A DNA stretch of 61,940 nt from Spirogloea muscicola. Its lineage: Eukaryota > Streptophyta > Zygnematophyceae > Spirogloeales > Spirogloeaceae. A program made the position numbers and the translations under genes. Each line of letters begins with the position of its first letter. The first letter of the stretch is position 1. The DNA is taken from positions 1,924,944-1,986,883 of the forward strand of contig WELB01000001.1 of the NCBI GenBank assembly GCA_009602725.1, given 5' to 3'. Below are positions 22,412-32,646 of this stretch, one piece after another. The notes under the pieces are model-generated. The model saw nothing but the letters and a program-made list of their open reading frames with translations. It searched no databases and was not told where the DNA came from.

Positions 22412-24104
22412 CTACTTGACGCTAGAGACAATGGTCTCAACAGCCTTCGCAGCTGGACCCCAATCGATGAATGCACGATGGGCAGCTGCCTCAAATGCCA
22501 GAAGGCCAGCAAATCCAAGCATGGCAGTCCTTCCATTCCATCTCTCAGCTTGAGCATTGAATGGCCCATTCCTGGATAGCAGTGAAGCAACATTTCCTAC
22601 ATCAGTCCAGCTTGTCGGTCATGCATAGAGCTCTATGAGAAGTAACTAGTGGCCTGAATGAAGCAAGCTTGCCATGTATACCAAGCTCAATGGCCATGCT
22701 ACTGAGTTGTCAAAGGTACCTACCTCTACACGGGCTATCAAACGCAGGGCATGCTACCTTCAGCCTAACAGCTACTTGTCTTGCACAAATTGTTCGATGG
22801 GGGGGAGTCACTCACACTCGACTGTCGGGGCTCTCCCCCTGGAACATGGGGACCAAAGATGCATAGAAGAAGACTTGGCCAAAGACAAGCAACCAGAACA
22901 GGCCAGTGCTGCCAGACTCTGTGACCTGCTGCACAATCGTCTTGTGTGTGTAGTACTCCCCAATAAGGCCCCAGAAGAATCCAACCATGGCCTACGTCAT
23001 ACAAAGACAAAGTAGTTGCAATGTTATACCCAGTAAGAAACAGCAGAGCAGACTGCAGGGTAGACTACGGGGTAGCTGCGTCTTCCTCAAGTAGCTGCAA
23101 TATTATGCTATGTGCTGTACACACGGAAGATAAGCCTGCAATCTTGCATGTGCGGCTGCACAACCATGACATGTCCTTACCAGCCGGCCGTTGATCGTCT
23201 CAGGTCCAGGACCATCAAAAGCCATGACGCTCTGGAACGTAGTATCTCCGGTCTCTGGGCGCCTCTCAATCTCTGGACGAGGGATGGTAGTTCCTGTCTT
23301 GGAAGGGACCGTACCCACAACTGACCGCTTCTCGTCCTCCCTAGCCATGTTCTCCCGCACCTTGTCGGCCGTGGTATTCACTTTTGTTCCCTTCACAGCA
23401 TCTTTGACCTGTAAGGCAACTTGGCATTGTAAGTCTACCTCGCTGAAAGTTTTGAGCTTGGTCTGACAAAGAAGTTGAAATCCAATACTGCATGAGAATT
23501 CTATCAGAGTAAATTTGGCCTTGCCATGCATCATGTTAGCACTCTGGATATCAACAGCGGCGCTCAATCGCCCCAGTCGAAATGAAGAACTTAAGCAACC
23601 TTCTGCACATTGACCACGGGCGTCCAGACTTGGTCAGAGAGCAACTACAGGTTAGTGCTGGGCAGCTGAACACTCTCTAAGAGTACAAGTCATCCTTTGA
23701 ACTGGAACGGTGTCACCTACCGTGTCAATAAGGTCGTCAGTAGGAGCACGGTCATTCCTGACAGCAAGAGGACGATATTTTTGTTGCTTCTGCTGCCTTC
23801 CGCCAATTGATCTGATAGGTGTCAGGAAGGGTGAAGCCGACTTGATGGACCTGGAATGAAGTAAGGGGTCATTAGTGTTCAGTCGGGCACTTCTATGTGC
23901 TGCTTTAAGGGATAATGTTCATGGCAGCCTGGGAAAGCAAATCTCTCCTACCTGTAAAAAGGCATCCAGAACTCCAGTAGCAGACTTAAAAAGCAAAGCA
24001 ATCTACAACCAGCGAAAGACGCACCTGGGCATACGCTGGCTGCTAGCAATGCCGCTGCCAAGGACCAGCGCGCCGGCGGAGACGGCATACATGGTCGCGG
24101 CCAT
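22412..24104 (-). CDS. ELIP: Early light-induced protein (ELIP), tandem copy 2
   Basis: Exons 24104-24025, 23850-23721, 23644-23600, 23408-23181, 22991-22816 and 22571-22412, all GT-AG, 819 nt, 272 aa. The transit region MAATMYAVSAGALVLG continues into a basic linker (SIGGRQQKQQKYRPLAVRN), then PTDDLIDT and LLSDQVWTPVVNVQK. From VKDAVKGTKVNTTADKV on it parallels copy 1: TTIPRPEIERRPETGD, helix 1 ETINGRLAMVGFFWGLIG, middle helix STGLFWLLVFGQVFFYASLV, helix 3 ERWNGRTAMLGFAGLLAF, and a C-terminus ending VETIVSSVK. Both ExxNxR pigment-binding motifs are intact. Compared with copy 1 it has an extra N-terminal coding segment and one more intron. The function is thylakoid photoprotection, as for copy 1. 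Confidence 0.95.
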
Positions 24105-24727
24105 GGCAGCTGTTCCACAACAACCACCGAAGCCGGAGCTGGGAGCTTGCGGGCGAGAGCTGGTCGATGCGGAGGGAGGTCAGGGGGGGCAACGAGAGAG
24201 TCTGAATAGACTCCGGCTGCCAGTGAAGAAGCATTGTGAGCTGTGGCCGTACATGAGCGTTCACAAACACCGGGAAGCTAGGAGAGGGGCGGAAAGCAGG
24301 TAATCCCCAGTTCCGTGGCAATTGGTGTAGGAAGTACAGCCTCCCCCGGTGGGGGAGCAAGGCGCGGGGCGCATGAAACGAGAAAGGGTGGCCAAATTCA
24401 ATACAATCGCCCGATACATTGCTTAGGACCCGGTGGGGGAGGTGGGGCCGTGAGTCTGCCAGATGGCGGCTGGCGAAGCCCCTCCCTCGCCCTGGGGACT
24501 GCTCGCCACCCACGTGGCCGGGGAGGCCGTGCGGCGGTGGCGCCTTGCTGGACGCCACGCTGGCGAAGCTCCCGCCACGTTGGCGTCCGCGTGGCAATGG
24601 GTGGAAGTCCACGTCAGCCTCACCGCACGAGGTTCATGGTTTTGGATTTTATAGCCTGCTCGTTCGTTTACAGCAGCCGCATTCTGCCGTCTGGGTAGCG
24701 CGCCCGCAGCTTGCCCCACAAGCCGCC
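24105..24727. promoter_or_regulatory. Bidirectional promoter (ELIP2 / 24728 gene) with G-boxes
   Basis: 623 bp between divergent start codons. CACGTGG at 24511-24517 is about 407 bp upstream of the ELIP2 ATG and 211 bp upstream of the plus-strand ATG at 24728. Further ACGT cores are CCACGTTGG at 24575-24583 and CCACGTCA at 24609-24616. The spacing to ELIP2 resembles that of the ELIP1 boxes. Confidence 0.5.
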
Positions 24728-26804
24728 ATGGCGGCCGCCGTGCTGCCGGCGGCGGCGGCGGCGGCGGCAGTGGCGGCGGTGGCGCCCNTGCGCCTCATGG
24801 CGCGCGGCTCATGCAGCTCGTGGTCCGGCGCCCGCTCGCGGCGCACGCGGACGTCCTCTGCCTGCTCCTGCTGGTGCGGGCTGGGGGCGTCGCTCGCCGA
24901 CGGGCTGCGGTCCTTGGTCGCGGCGCCGGCTCCCGGCCCCGTGCGCTTCCCGCGGCGGGCGCTGGACCTCAAGCTGGCCGTCCTCCTCATGCGCTCCTCT
25001 TACGAGGCCGTCGACGACCTCGACTTCATCGCCATGGACAAGTTCCAGGAGAAGGTGCATAGCACTGCGCTCATGCTCGCTTATCATCCTCCGCTCGATG
25101 CACTTGAGCGGTCTGTCTAGCCAATGCTGCATCGAGTGGCTATCATTTAGATTGCTTACTTGCTTTCCAGGCCTGCGCACCCGCATTCACTATCAGACCT
25201 GCCAGGGGCCGCAGGCAGAAATAGTCTTGCTGCCTTGTTGCAGAGACACGTTTGCAAAGGCCTCGGAAGGACTGTGTTCCTTCTGTGTACCTGGTCCAGG
25301 ATGACTTAGAAGCAGGTTCAAGGACTTGTCCTCGATGCAGTCCTCAGAATGCATAAGGGCTGGCAGGCCCTATTGTGGTGTTACTCAGGAGTCTAATTCC
25401 AGCATCTGGACGTGATAGAGTGTTCGCCATGTTCTATACCTTGGTCACGGGTTAGCTTGAAAACGTTGGCTGAGGTGGCGAAGGTGGTTGACCAAGGACG
25501 GCGAAGTTCTGGAAGCTGCGGCAGAGTGAGGTGGAGCAGTACACCCAGCAGTATCAACCTCTCAAGATCCGTTACGGCGACCTTACTGATCCCGTCAGTG
25601 GTTTCACTGATCAAAATTGACATCTCTGTCTTGAGTTCTGAAGTTTAACGTTGACATTTTGAAGTTGTGACGTTTTGACTTTCAATGACCAATCAGCTGC
25701 TGATGATCACCTTTCCTTACTGTTTAGTAGATATTTAATAACTCTCTGCAGGCTCCTGCCATATCTGTTGCTTGCAGCTGTACTTCGATTTTATAAGTTT
25801 TGCTCAATTTGCCACCATCTCAAGGGCAATGCAGACAGGCGAGCTTGTGTTTCAGGTCAGACCGGACTTCATGCCTCAATTTATTAGCCTGATGTTGCTC
25901 ATCCTGGTATTGGTGCAAGTCACATCTGGTATAAGAAGGCATCTAGCGACACACTGTCAGGTGTATCTTACCATCCTTCTTACATGTGATCACTTGTGGC
26001 TGCAGGAGAGAACAGGGTCGGCAGGTGAGCTGAGGACAGTCATCAGGGACGAGCGTTTCCACGATAATGCCTCCCTGCCAAAGGCCTTTGAGCATCAAGC
26101 TGGCTCCAGAATCTATACGTCTCTTGTTGAGGGGTTTGAAGGGATCGTTTTTGGGGCCCCAAAGCCTTGCCCACCTGGGGCAAACATTGACTTGGTGAGA
26201 ATCAAATGTTCTTGCTGCAAGTTCTAGCTTGCTGATCAACGAGCCTTGTCTACCTCACGGTTGTGTGTATGCAGAAGTCACCTCAAGAGGTTCATGTAGC
26301 AGCAGTGGGTCCACTTACACAGGCTGACATCTTGGACCACCCGCGTGCAGGTTGTAGAATCTGTTCGGTCTCTCCTTGATGTTTTGGTATCCCATGGGTA
26401 TGCACTTGCTGCAACTGTAGCTGATGTGAACAGTACCGGCGATGCTGGGAGCTTCCAGGTACATCAAACAGAGGCTTACTTCTATGGGATTGCAATGTAA
26501 TGAGCAATCTGCTTGGCAAGGCATACTCAATCTTCATTGGCCAAGGTCTACACGTATAGCCTGCAGCTTTTGCTGATGTCAATAATCTTGCAATGTCTTG
26601 CTGCAGCTTAACTTGGAGGGACCTGCAACATTGTGGGGGATGCGGACACTGGCCAATAGGGGCGCTTGGACAAGGAGCGAATTCCATGCTCTCGCCATTG
26701 CAGCTCTGCTCAGGGCCAGTCAGTTTGACTGCAATTGCTCGCCTCAATACGCAGAAACTTCATGCCTTGAAAGATGGACAATTACTAGGGATACGAGAAG
26801 ATAG
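24728..26804 (+). CDS. Unknown protein, possibly plastid-targeted, 7 exons
   Basis: Exons 24728-25054, 25507-25593, 25778-25855, 26006-26194, 26275-26289, 26351-26458 and 26607-26804: 1002 nt, 333 aa, every intron phase 0. The N-terminus (MAAAVLPAAAAAAAVAAVAP, then Ser/Arg-rich) resembles a plastid transit peptide and contains one N at 24787. The body has VLLMRSSYEAVDDLDFIAMD, KFWKLRQSEVEQYTQQYQP, IRYGDLTDP-LYFDFISFAQF, MQTGELVFQ, SRIYTSLVEGFEGIVFGAPK, VESVRSLLDVLVSHGYALAA and GPATLWGMRTLANRGA. The composition, motif-like character and consistent phases make a real gene very likely. I do not recognise a characterised family. The 15-nt fifth exon has a weak GTTCAT donor. Confidence 0.75.
24787..24787. 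other. Single-N assembly uncertainty
   Basis: One ambiguous base next to a GGC/GCG run within the presumed transit peptide. The reading frame on both sides agrees, so here it looks like a true single base. Confidence 0.7.
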
Positions 26805-27193
26805 GAGCCATTGAGAGCATAGGAAAGAGAACAATATTTATGTGAGCCGTGGGTCTGAGCCATGGATGCCTGGTTCTATGTTGTTGCCCTGACTTCCTGG
26901 CAGCCCGTCAATGGGTGTCAGAGGTCATTATATTTTATAGATATGCCAGGATTTTGACGTAATGTGCGTTACAGTTTTGACGCGAGAGTACTTTCTCAAC
27001 GTTAGAGCTTTAATTTATCCCACATTTATTGCGAACGAGCTTGCAAACATATATTTCGCTTCAGAATGTTGGTGCAGCCCTAGCCTTCAGGAGCTAAGTA
27101 TATGTACCTTATGTGCTGCAGACCTGATAACAAGTGATGTGCGGCTTTCGCTGTCAGTCGGAGCAGCATTTGCCATACTGATGCTCGTCCTAA
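26805..27193. other. Spacer between convergent genes
   Basis: AT-rich 3' UTR-type DNA; nothing else recognised. Confidence 0.5.
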
Positions 27194-28056
27194 TTAGATG
27201 GCATTCTGGGGCTTCTTATATGCAACCTTAGGCTTCTCAATAAGTCGCTTCCACTCTCTGCTTTCCTCTGGTGGCACGGCCACGGTGAAAGTGCCTTCCT
27301 CGAGACCTAGGACAATATATGCAGCTGTTGTAAAGAATTTCATCAAAAGCTTTTGTCAAACAAGCAGCACGATTTTGACATACCAGAAATCGAAGTGCAA
27401 GCTGGTAGCATGCCCATATGGCAAATCTTGTGGAGACTATATTGGATGAAATCAGGGCGAGGTATTAGCTCACTGGTTGCTATTTGTAACGACAGGGACA
27501 ACTTACAAGTGTAGCTGTTTTTAAGTAACTGCCTCAAGGTGACGCTTGTGCATTGCAGGTCCTATCTAGATCACGAAGTTGGTTTTATATACCTTCATAG
27601 AATGCTGCGGTCTCTTGGTGGAGATCCACATGATATTTGCGCCACAACAGAGCACCACTGATAGCAATGAGAAGTCCATTGCGTATCTCTGAGAGAAGAC
27701 TGTATCTCGCCCTGCGTGCCTGCCAAGAAAGACAACCTGAACATTTATGTCATGGAACCACACATTCACATGTGATTTCTCTGAGAGCCATATAGGAGTC
27801 TGTCAGACTGCCTGTTTTTGCCGTCTTGTCTCAGAAAGGTAGATATTAAAGTAGCTAGCTGAGAAAATAGTCGCAGTCAGGTGGTCTCGCTGTTAGCAGA
27901 CTGCCTGAACCTTCTGTAATAAGAAAGGCATCATCACAAATTTTACGGATAGCCAACAGAAGTTGGGCATGCAGCAAGAGTCTTCTGGAAAGGCCTGCTG
28001 ATTACCTGGTGACCCATGGATGCGGCTGCTGTAAGTTGAGCATGCGCAGGCGCCAT
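27194..28056 (-). CDS. Small single-span membrane protein, unknown family
   Basis: Putative exons 28056-28006, 27736-27593 and 27324-27194. Exon 1 MAPAHAQLTAAASMGHQ joins VVFLGRHAGRDTVFSQRY and a hydrophobic segment (DFSLLSVVLCCGANIMWI) followed by KRPQHSMK. The last exon reads AYIVLGLEEGTFTVAVPPEE, SREWKRLIEKPK, VAYKKPQNAI. Splice sites are canonical, but exon 2 ends in phase 0 while exon 3 needs one extra base, so a micro-exon or an alternative junction is missing. The protein would be about 110 aa with one membrane span and a basic tail. Family not recognised. Confidence 0.55.
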
Positions 28057-28149
28057 TTCTGCAGAAGCAATGCCGAGTGGGTCTGTGCCTGTCTGTGCCT
28101 CGCTTGCAGCGCTGGCTCAATACCAGAAGTGCACTAGGAGAAAATCTCT

Positions 28150-28620
28150 TCCAGTAGTGGACGATGGCTGTGATTAGCCAGCCCAGAAAACGAAAGAAGA
28201 GGCGCCAGAAGAGCGCTGATACTCACAGCGACTCAAGTAGCCAGACGGCTAGAAGGCCTGAGCCACAGGCGCAGTTGCAGCGGCAGCGAGCTTCATGGGC
28301 GAGGGCTCAAAGCCAAGCCGCCGGGGCCGGCGCCTTGGCCGGCGGCGGCGGCGGCGGGGAGGAGGGGCCTGCAGGCTGTGCATGTCCGACGCTCGGGGAA
28401 GCGGCGGGCTGGCCAATGCCACTGCGGCTTCGTGCCACCGTGGCTCAACCGGGGTATAGTCATTCGGGGTCGGGCTCAAGGAACAGCCCTTCCTCATCAA
28501 CCATTTATTGGGCTGATTTTCCACAGCCCTGACTCACTTCGAAAGAGCTCATTTCTTCCAATGTAGAACACTGGCTGTGCGAGGCCGGCCCAAAGGACTG
28601 TGCAAGGTCCGAAACTATTT
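28150..28620. repeat. Hairpin-repeat fragments
   Basis: GACGATGGCTGTGATTAGCC-AGCCCAGAAAACG at 28160-28192 and GGGCTGATTTTCCACAGCCC at about 28510-28529 are edges of the dispersed hairpin elements. The intervening 122-codon frame (28164-28532) begins inside the repeat and is not regarded as a gene. AGGCCGGCCCAAAGGACTG at about 28582 is a further degenerate copy. Confidence 0.6.
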
Positions 28621-30093
28621 AGTTGACGAGCGCGGCCAGTGCGTCAGCCCAGGGTCCGGCCTGTTGGAAATAAGCCAGCCACGCGCTGGGACCGGCAGTC
28701 GAATCCTCAAGCGACGAGCCTGTAGAGTCTGCTGGACCTGGAAATTTCCACGCCACAGCCAGCGCCCTTATAAGTTGGCCCTTTTGGCAGTTACGTTGTT
28801 AACAGCCGCTGGCAGAAGTTCCTTCACCTCCGCCTGGACAAGCGTGCAGAGGACAAGGGATGCCGGGTACACCCAACAACTTCTGAGGCCTGCTACACCA
28901 TGTCTATTTAGCTAATACCTGCTGCTATTCATCTCGCTAGCTCAGGAATGGGCTGTGGAACAGCTCTGCAGCATCAGCTGCAGCATGTTCTGGTTAAGGG
29001 GTCACAAATTGCACCGGTGCTTAGAGTGACGGTGTTGGCAGAGTACCGGCCTTGAACCAACGCTCCTTGATAGTACACAAAGTGCCCGCAGCAGTTGGTC
29101 ATATTATCAATGTAACTGCCTATACCAGCTCGGCTAGGCTGTGGAAGGTGCTCATTGCTAGCAATGAGCCTTGGATTTGAAAGGACCATGTACTCGATAC
29201 TTGCTACTCAAACACCGCCGCAAGCTTGGTGCACATTTACATTTGCCATGTCAAACCTGTCACAATTTCCACATGCATGCACAAAAAACCAAAACCTTCT
29301 CATTTTGGCAAAATTCACTTTCATTGTGGGTCCCAGACAAGCCCTCAGAAAGATTCAAGTCTGAGCCGATTAATTTTCACAAAAATCAGCGCTGCAAGGC
29401 AAAGTCATCAAGTCACTGTATACAGCCTTAGGATGGTCCTGAAGCGATGCTACTTGCACTGAGCTGACACCTGACAACCAGCATTCAAATTCTGAAAGCA
29501 GAGTACGTCAAGACAGACCAGTAACATAAAATGCTTGCCAGCTTTCTTAATCAAGCCTATTTGATCCTCAAGGGTCTCACCTGATGCTGGCATTGGCAAA
29601 CAACCGCCTGTTGAAATCTGTTGCAGACATACTGCTCAAAGGTCCTTCCTCCTTGCTTCTGAGGACATTACCTGCTTGCCTTATCATTAAATTGAGCAAA
29701 TTTACAGAGTCGAGGCTGGCAGGTACATGGAAATTCTGCATGGAACCAGTAGAGGTTAACACCAAGTTGGCCTTCCTGAGCTGCTGAGTAGCAAGTAGAT
29801 GCTGCCTCTTTAAGCTGCAGATCGATGAGAGAGCAAGGGTCAGCTGCATGCAGCATGAAGTGTTCTGTAATTGGTACTAGCAAATGCATCTCTATGCTGA
29901 CACTGTTACTAATAATGATGACAGCCGTTGATGTACTTTGAGGTAGTTGTCAGTTTTTCCAGATTTTCTTTCGCAGTTAAGCAGAGCAAGTGCTACAGCT
30001 AGACGTCACAGGACGAGGTGTGGGGAAAGTACCAAGGGCCGCTTGTCGGAGCACAAGCTAGGAGTGCAGGTGCCCAGCTTCAGAATTGCTGTC
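28621..30093. other. Spacer; no gene recognised
   Basis: A 90-codon minus frame at 29577-29849 has protein-like composition (for example SLDSVNLLNLMIRQAGN) but no recognised family and no clear splice partners. The 3' UTR of the 30094-31107 gene is at the right. Confidence 0.4.
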
Positions 30094-31107
30094 TCATGTA
30101 TGCTGCTGACGCGCTCCTAAGTCAGGACCGACATCCTGCGTATCATTGACATGTGAAGGCACTTATGATCGTGATCTACCGACCATGATCGGACCAGTTC
30201 AGGCCGAAGGCACAGTAACTGTCCTTTAAGTGTGCTGCATGTTTTGCACCTTGTCACTTCGACTTCTACAGAGCGCGAGAAATGTGTAACAACCAGAGAA
30301 AGTGCATTTTGTTCTGACTGCCCACTCCCAGACCTATTTGACTTTCCCAATTAATAATTGGGAATTCCAGGTGTCAGTGAGAGCTTGCACATTCAGTAGC
30401 CTCTTTAGAGCACAACAAGAGAATAAAAGAGCAAAGGTCCATCTAACCTTGGACCCAGAGTTCATGTAAGGGCCTCGCTGAACGGCCTGGGAGTTCAGTG
30501 GCTTCTCTACGTCAATGATTGGCTTCTCTTGCCTCGATCTTCCATCACACACAGAAGCATCTGTCATTCTTCTCACCTCATCAGCTAAGAGAGCAATGAA
30601 GGGTGTGTGAACTTGGTGATGTGAATGTGGTGAGTATCATTACGGAAGTAGCCAGCTATCTGACTGCCTGACCGCCTTGCAAGCTGCAGCAGCAGGGGAG
30701 GTGATTCCTGTTCTTTTCTATGGCAAGGTTAGCTACTGGGCAGTACGAGCAGCAGTGAGTCAAGCAATCAGGTGGGCAACGATTGCCAGTCTGTTTAATT
30801 CCAGCTTGGTCCTAGGGTAAGCTTTAGAAGTCTGGAAGAGATGGCACTCCTACTCTGAGGAGCCCCTGTTGCTAGTGTGCTGTTCGTCCAGCTCTGCCAA
30901 GACTTCTGGGCTGGCCTCTCTTGCTGATTGTTTCTATGAGAGGCGCTTTCCGCTGATCACTTTGAGAGGAACAAGACAGGAGCGGCGCCTGCTGGGGCCC
31001 CGGCAGCTTGGCCTGACTCACCTCAGCACGAAGGGGAAGACGAGGCCCGCGCAGGCGAAAGCGCCAAGGCCGGCGGCCAGGGCGAGGTTGGCCCCGCGGC
31101 CGGACAT
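30094..31107 (-). CDS. 83-aa single-span membrane protein with conserved tail
   Basis: Exons 31107-31022, 30571-30448 and 30135-30094 total 252 nt in consistent phase. MSGRGANLALAAGLGAFACA plus GLVFPFVLR forms one N-terminal membrane span. A charged segment follows (RRMTDASVCDGRSRQEKPII), then VEKPLNSQAVQRGPYMNSGS and KDVGPDLGARQQHT. The RGPYMNSGSKDVGPD block looks like a strongly constrained motif split exactly by an intron (GSK|DVGPD). I believe plants and algae have similar small organellar proteins with such tails, but I cannot name the family. A mitochondrial or plastid membrane location is inferred from size and topology only. Confidence 0.7.
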
Positions 31108-31689
31108 GACACCGCGGCTGGGGGCCCGCTCCGCAATAGTGGAAGCCGGGGACGGGGCGAGCCGGCTCGTCGCCAACAAGCCTGTTTGGCCCGACTTGGT
31201 GCCAGGGCTCGTCGCAGGCACGCAGGCGTCGAGGCGCCGGCTTGGCGGGGCGTCGTGCTTGCGTGTTTCGTGTGCTGGCTGGACTGGCCTCCTTTTCATA
31301 TGCTTGCCTTTGTACTTGGCCACACATGGCCTCCCCATCTCTTAATATACACGCATTTCCTTTTCTGGCTAGCTTATTACAGCCATTGCCCCCATTGGGA
31401 GAGCCACTTCCCTTGCAAGTATGCGCACCTTCAAGCAAGGCGCCTTCCCCCCTGGTCACCTTTATGCGCCCCGCGCGCCTTCTCTTTCCCTTGTCACCTT
31501 CGGCACCTTATTTTAGGTCTCCGTATTATTTACCCTTGTTTAGATTGCACTAGACTCTGCCTGAACAATGTATTGGCTTGAATTGGCCTCCCTTTTATTT
31601 CATGCGCCCCGCGCGCTATCTCTCCTGCGCTTCTGAAGTAGACGCCTGCTTCAGCGCTTTGCCCACTTTCTCGCACTAGCTTGAAGAGC
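31108..31689. other. Promoter of the 31107 gene, then repeat-like DNA
   Basis: GC-rich to about 31270. From about 31440 it becomes repeat-like, including a family D segment at 31555-31640 (CTGAACAATGTATTGGCTTG then AATTGGCCTCCC). Confidence 0.45.
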
Positions 31690-31870
31690 TGTTCCAGCGT
31701 CTCTGACCTGAGGCTACTTAGCAGGGGTTACTGAGTGATCCGTAGCTGCTTTGTGTCTTTGTGTGCTTGTTTTTCTTAGCGCTTCCCCTGGCCCCCTCTT
31801 CTCGTCCTTTGTTGATTCTTTTTTGGGCTGGCTTTTCCAGCCCCTGTTCTCAATGGGCAAGAACTTTCTT
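31690..31870 (+). repeat. Dispersed hairpin repeat, family A copy 2
   Basis: GCGTCTCTGACCTGAGGCTA then CTTAGCAGGGGTTACTGAGTG at the left. GCGCTTCCCCTGGCCCCCTC lies in the middle, and the GGGCTGG-CTTTT-CCAGCCC hairpin at 31825-31843 is followed by CTGTTCTCAATGGGCAAGAAC. Clearly homologous to 16806-16970 and 55318-55480 with scattered substitutions. Confidence 0.85.
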
Positions 31871-32156
31871 CTTGTTCCTTGTCCCCCCACTCAGCCCCCC
31901 CTCCGCCTCGCGCCCTAGAGCCGGCGGCCGTCTCCGCGTCGACGCCGGCGCGTCTGGCTCCCCCCTTGCCGCGCCGCGCCGCTCGCAGCGGACCAACGCA
32001 CGCCGCGCGCCGGCATTGGCAGCTTCCTCGTTGCTGCACCAAGTTGAGCCAGCCGGAGCCTTGCCGGGCAGGCCGGGACTTGTCATTGCGACATTGACTT
32101 TGACGTACCACAGCCAGATGCTGTGCTTGCTTTACCTGCCTTGAGCTAGCAGTACC

Positions 32157-32646
32157 ATGGGCGCGGCTTCCGAAGACGGCTCCGTCAGTCAGGCGACCGA
32201 ACCAGCAGGGCAACAGCGACTATCAGCTGCTCAATTTCAGCAGTGGAAGGCTGCCAAGGTAGCAACTCAATCCTGAAAAGTGCGATATGAAAGTACCGGA
32301 CAACAAAGCAAGATTCCGTGCAGCTTCCCGAAGCTGCATAAAGTGCTGCAACACGATGATCATCTATAGTGGCCAACTGGTTCCACCGAGAGGGAAGTGG
32401 AAGTTTTGTAGCCAGAAAAGCGTCCTTTCAGCTACCAAACACCTTCATAGCCTTTGGCTGCAGGTGCTCACCCTGATCGATAGACATGGTTATCCTGGTG
32501 TGCAGGATCTGAGGGCTCAAGAAGCTGCTGAAGCTGCAGCCAAGCAACGGGCCCTTGACATTGCTGCAGGTCGGATCGCAAGGAATGGCCGCGAGTTGTT
32601 CATGCATGAGCCCTGGGTCTTTGACGATTCTCGATGGTCTGACTGA
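32157..32646 (+). CDS. 94-aa protein resembling the tail of DRG-family regulatory proteins
   Basis: Two exons, 32157-32258 and 32464-32646, phase 0, 285 nt. MGAASEDGSVSQATEPAGQQ leads into LSAAQFQQWKAAK, then VLTLIDRHGYPGVQDLRAQE, AAEAAAKQRALDIAAGRIAR and NGRELFMHEPWVFDDSRWSD. The pattern Q-F-x-x-W-K, an Ala/Lys helix, then NGRELF....VFDD resembles the C-terminal DFRP segment of ZC3H15/RWDD1-type proteins that stabilise DRG GTPases. No CCCH finger or RWD domain is visible, so this may be a stand-alone derivative, a fragment, or a coincidence of a charged helix. ACCATGG start context is good. Confidence 0.55.

Noticed and set aside
28164-28532. 122-codon frame MAVISQPRKRKKRRQK...
   Set aside because: Starts inside a dispersed hairpin repeat; basic/low-complexity and not conserved between copies.
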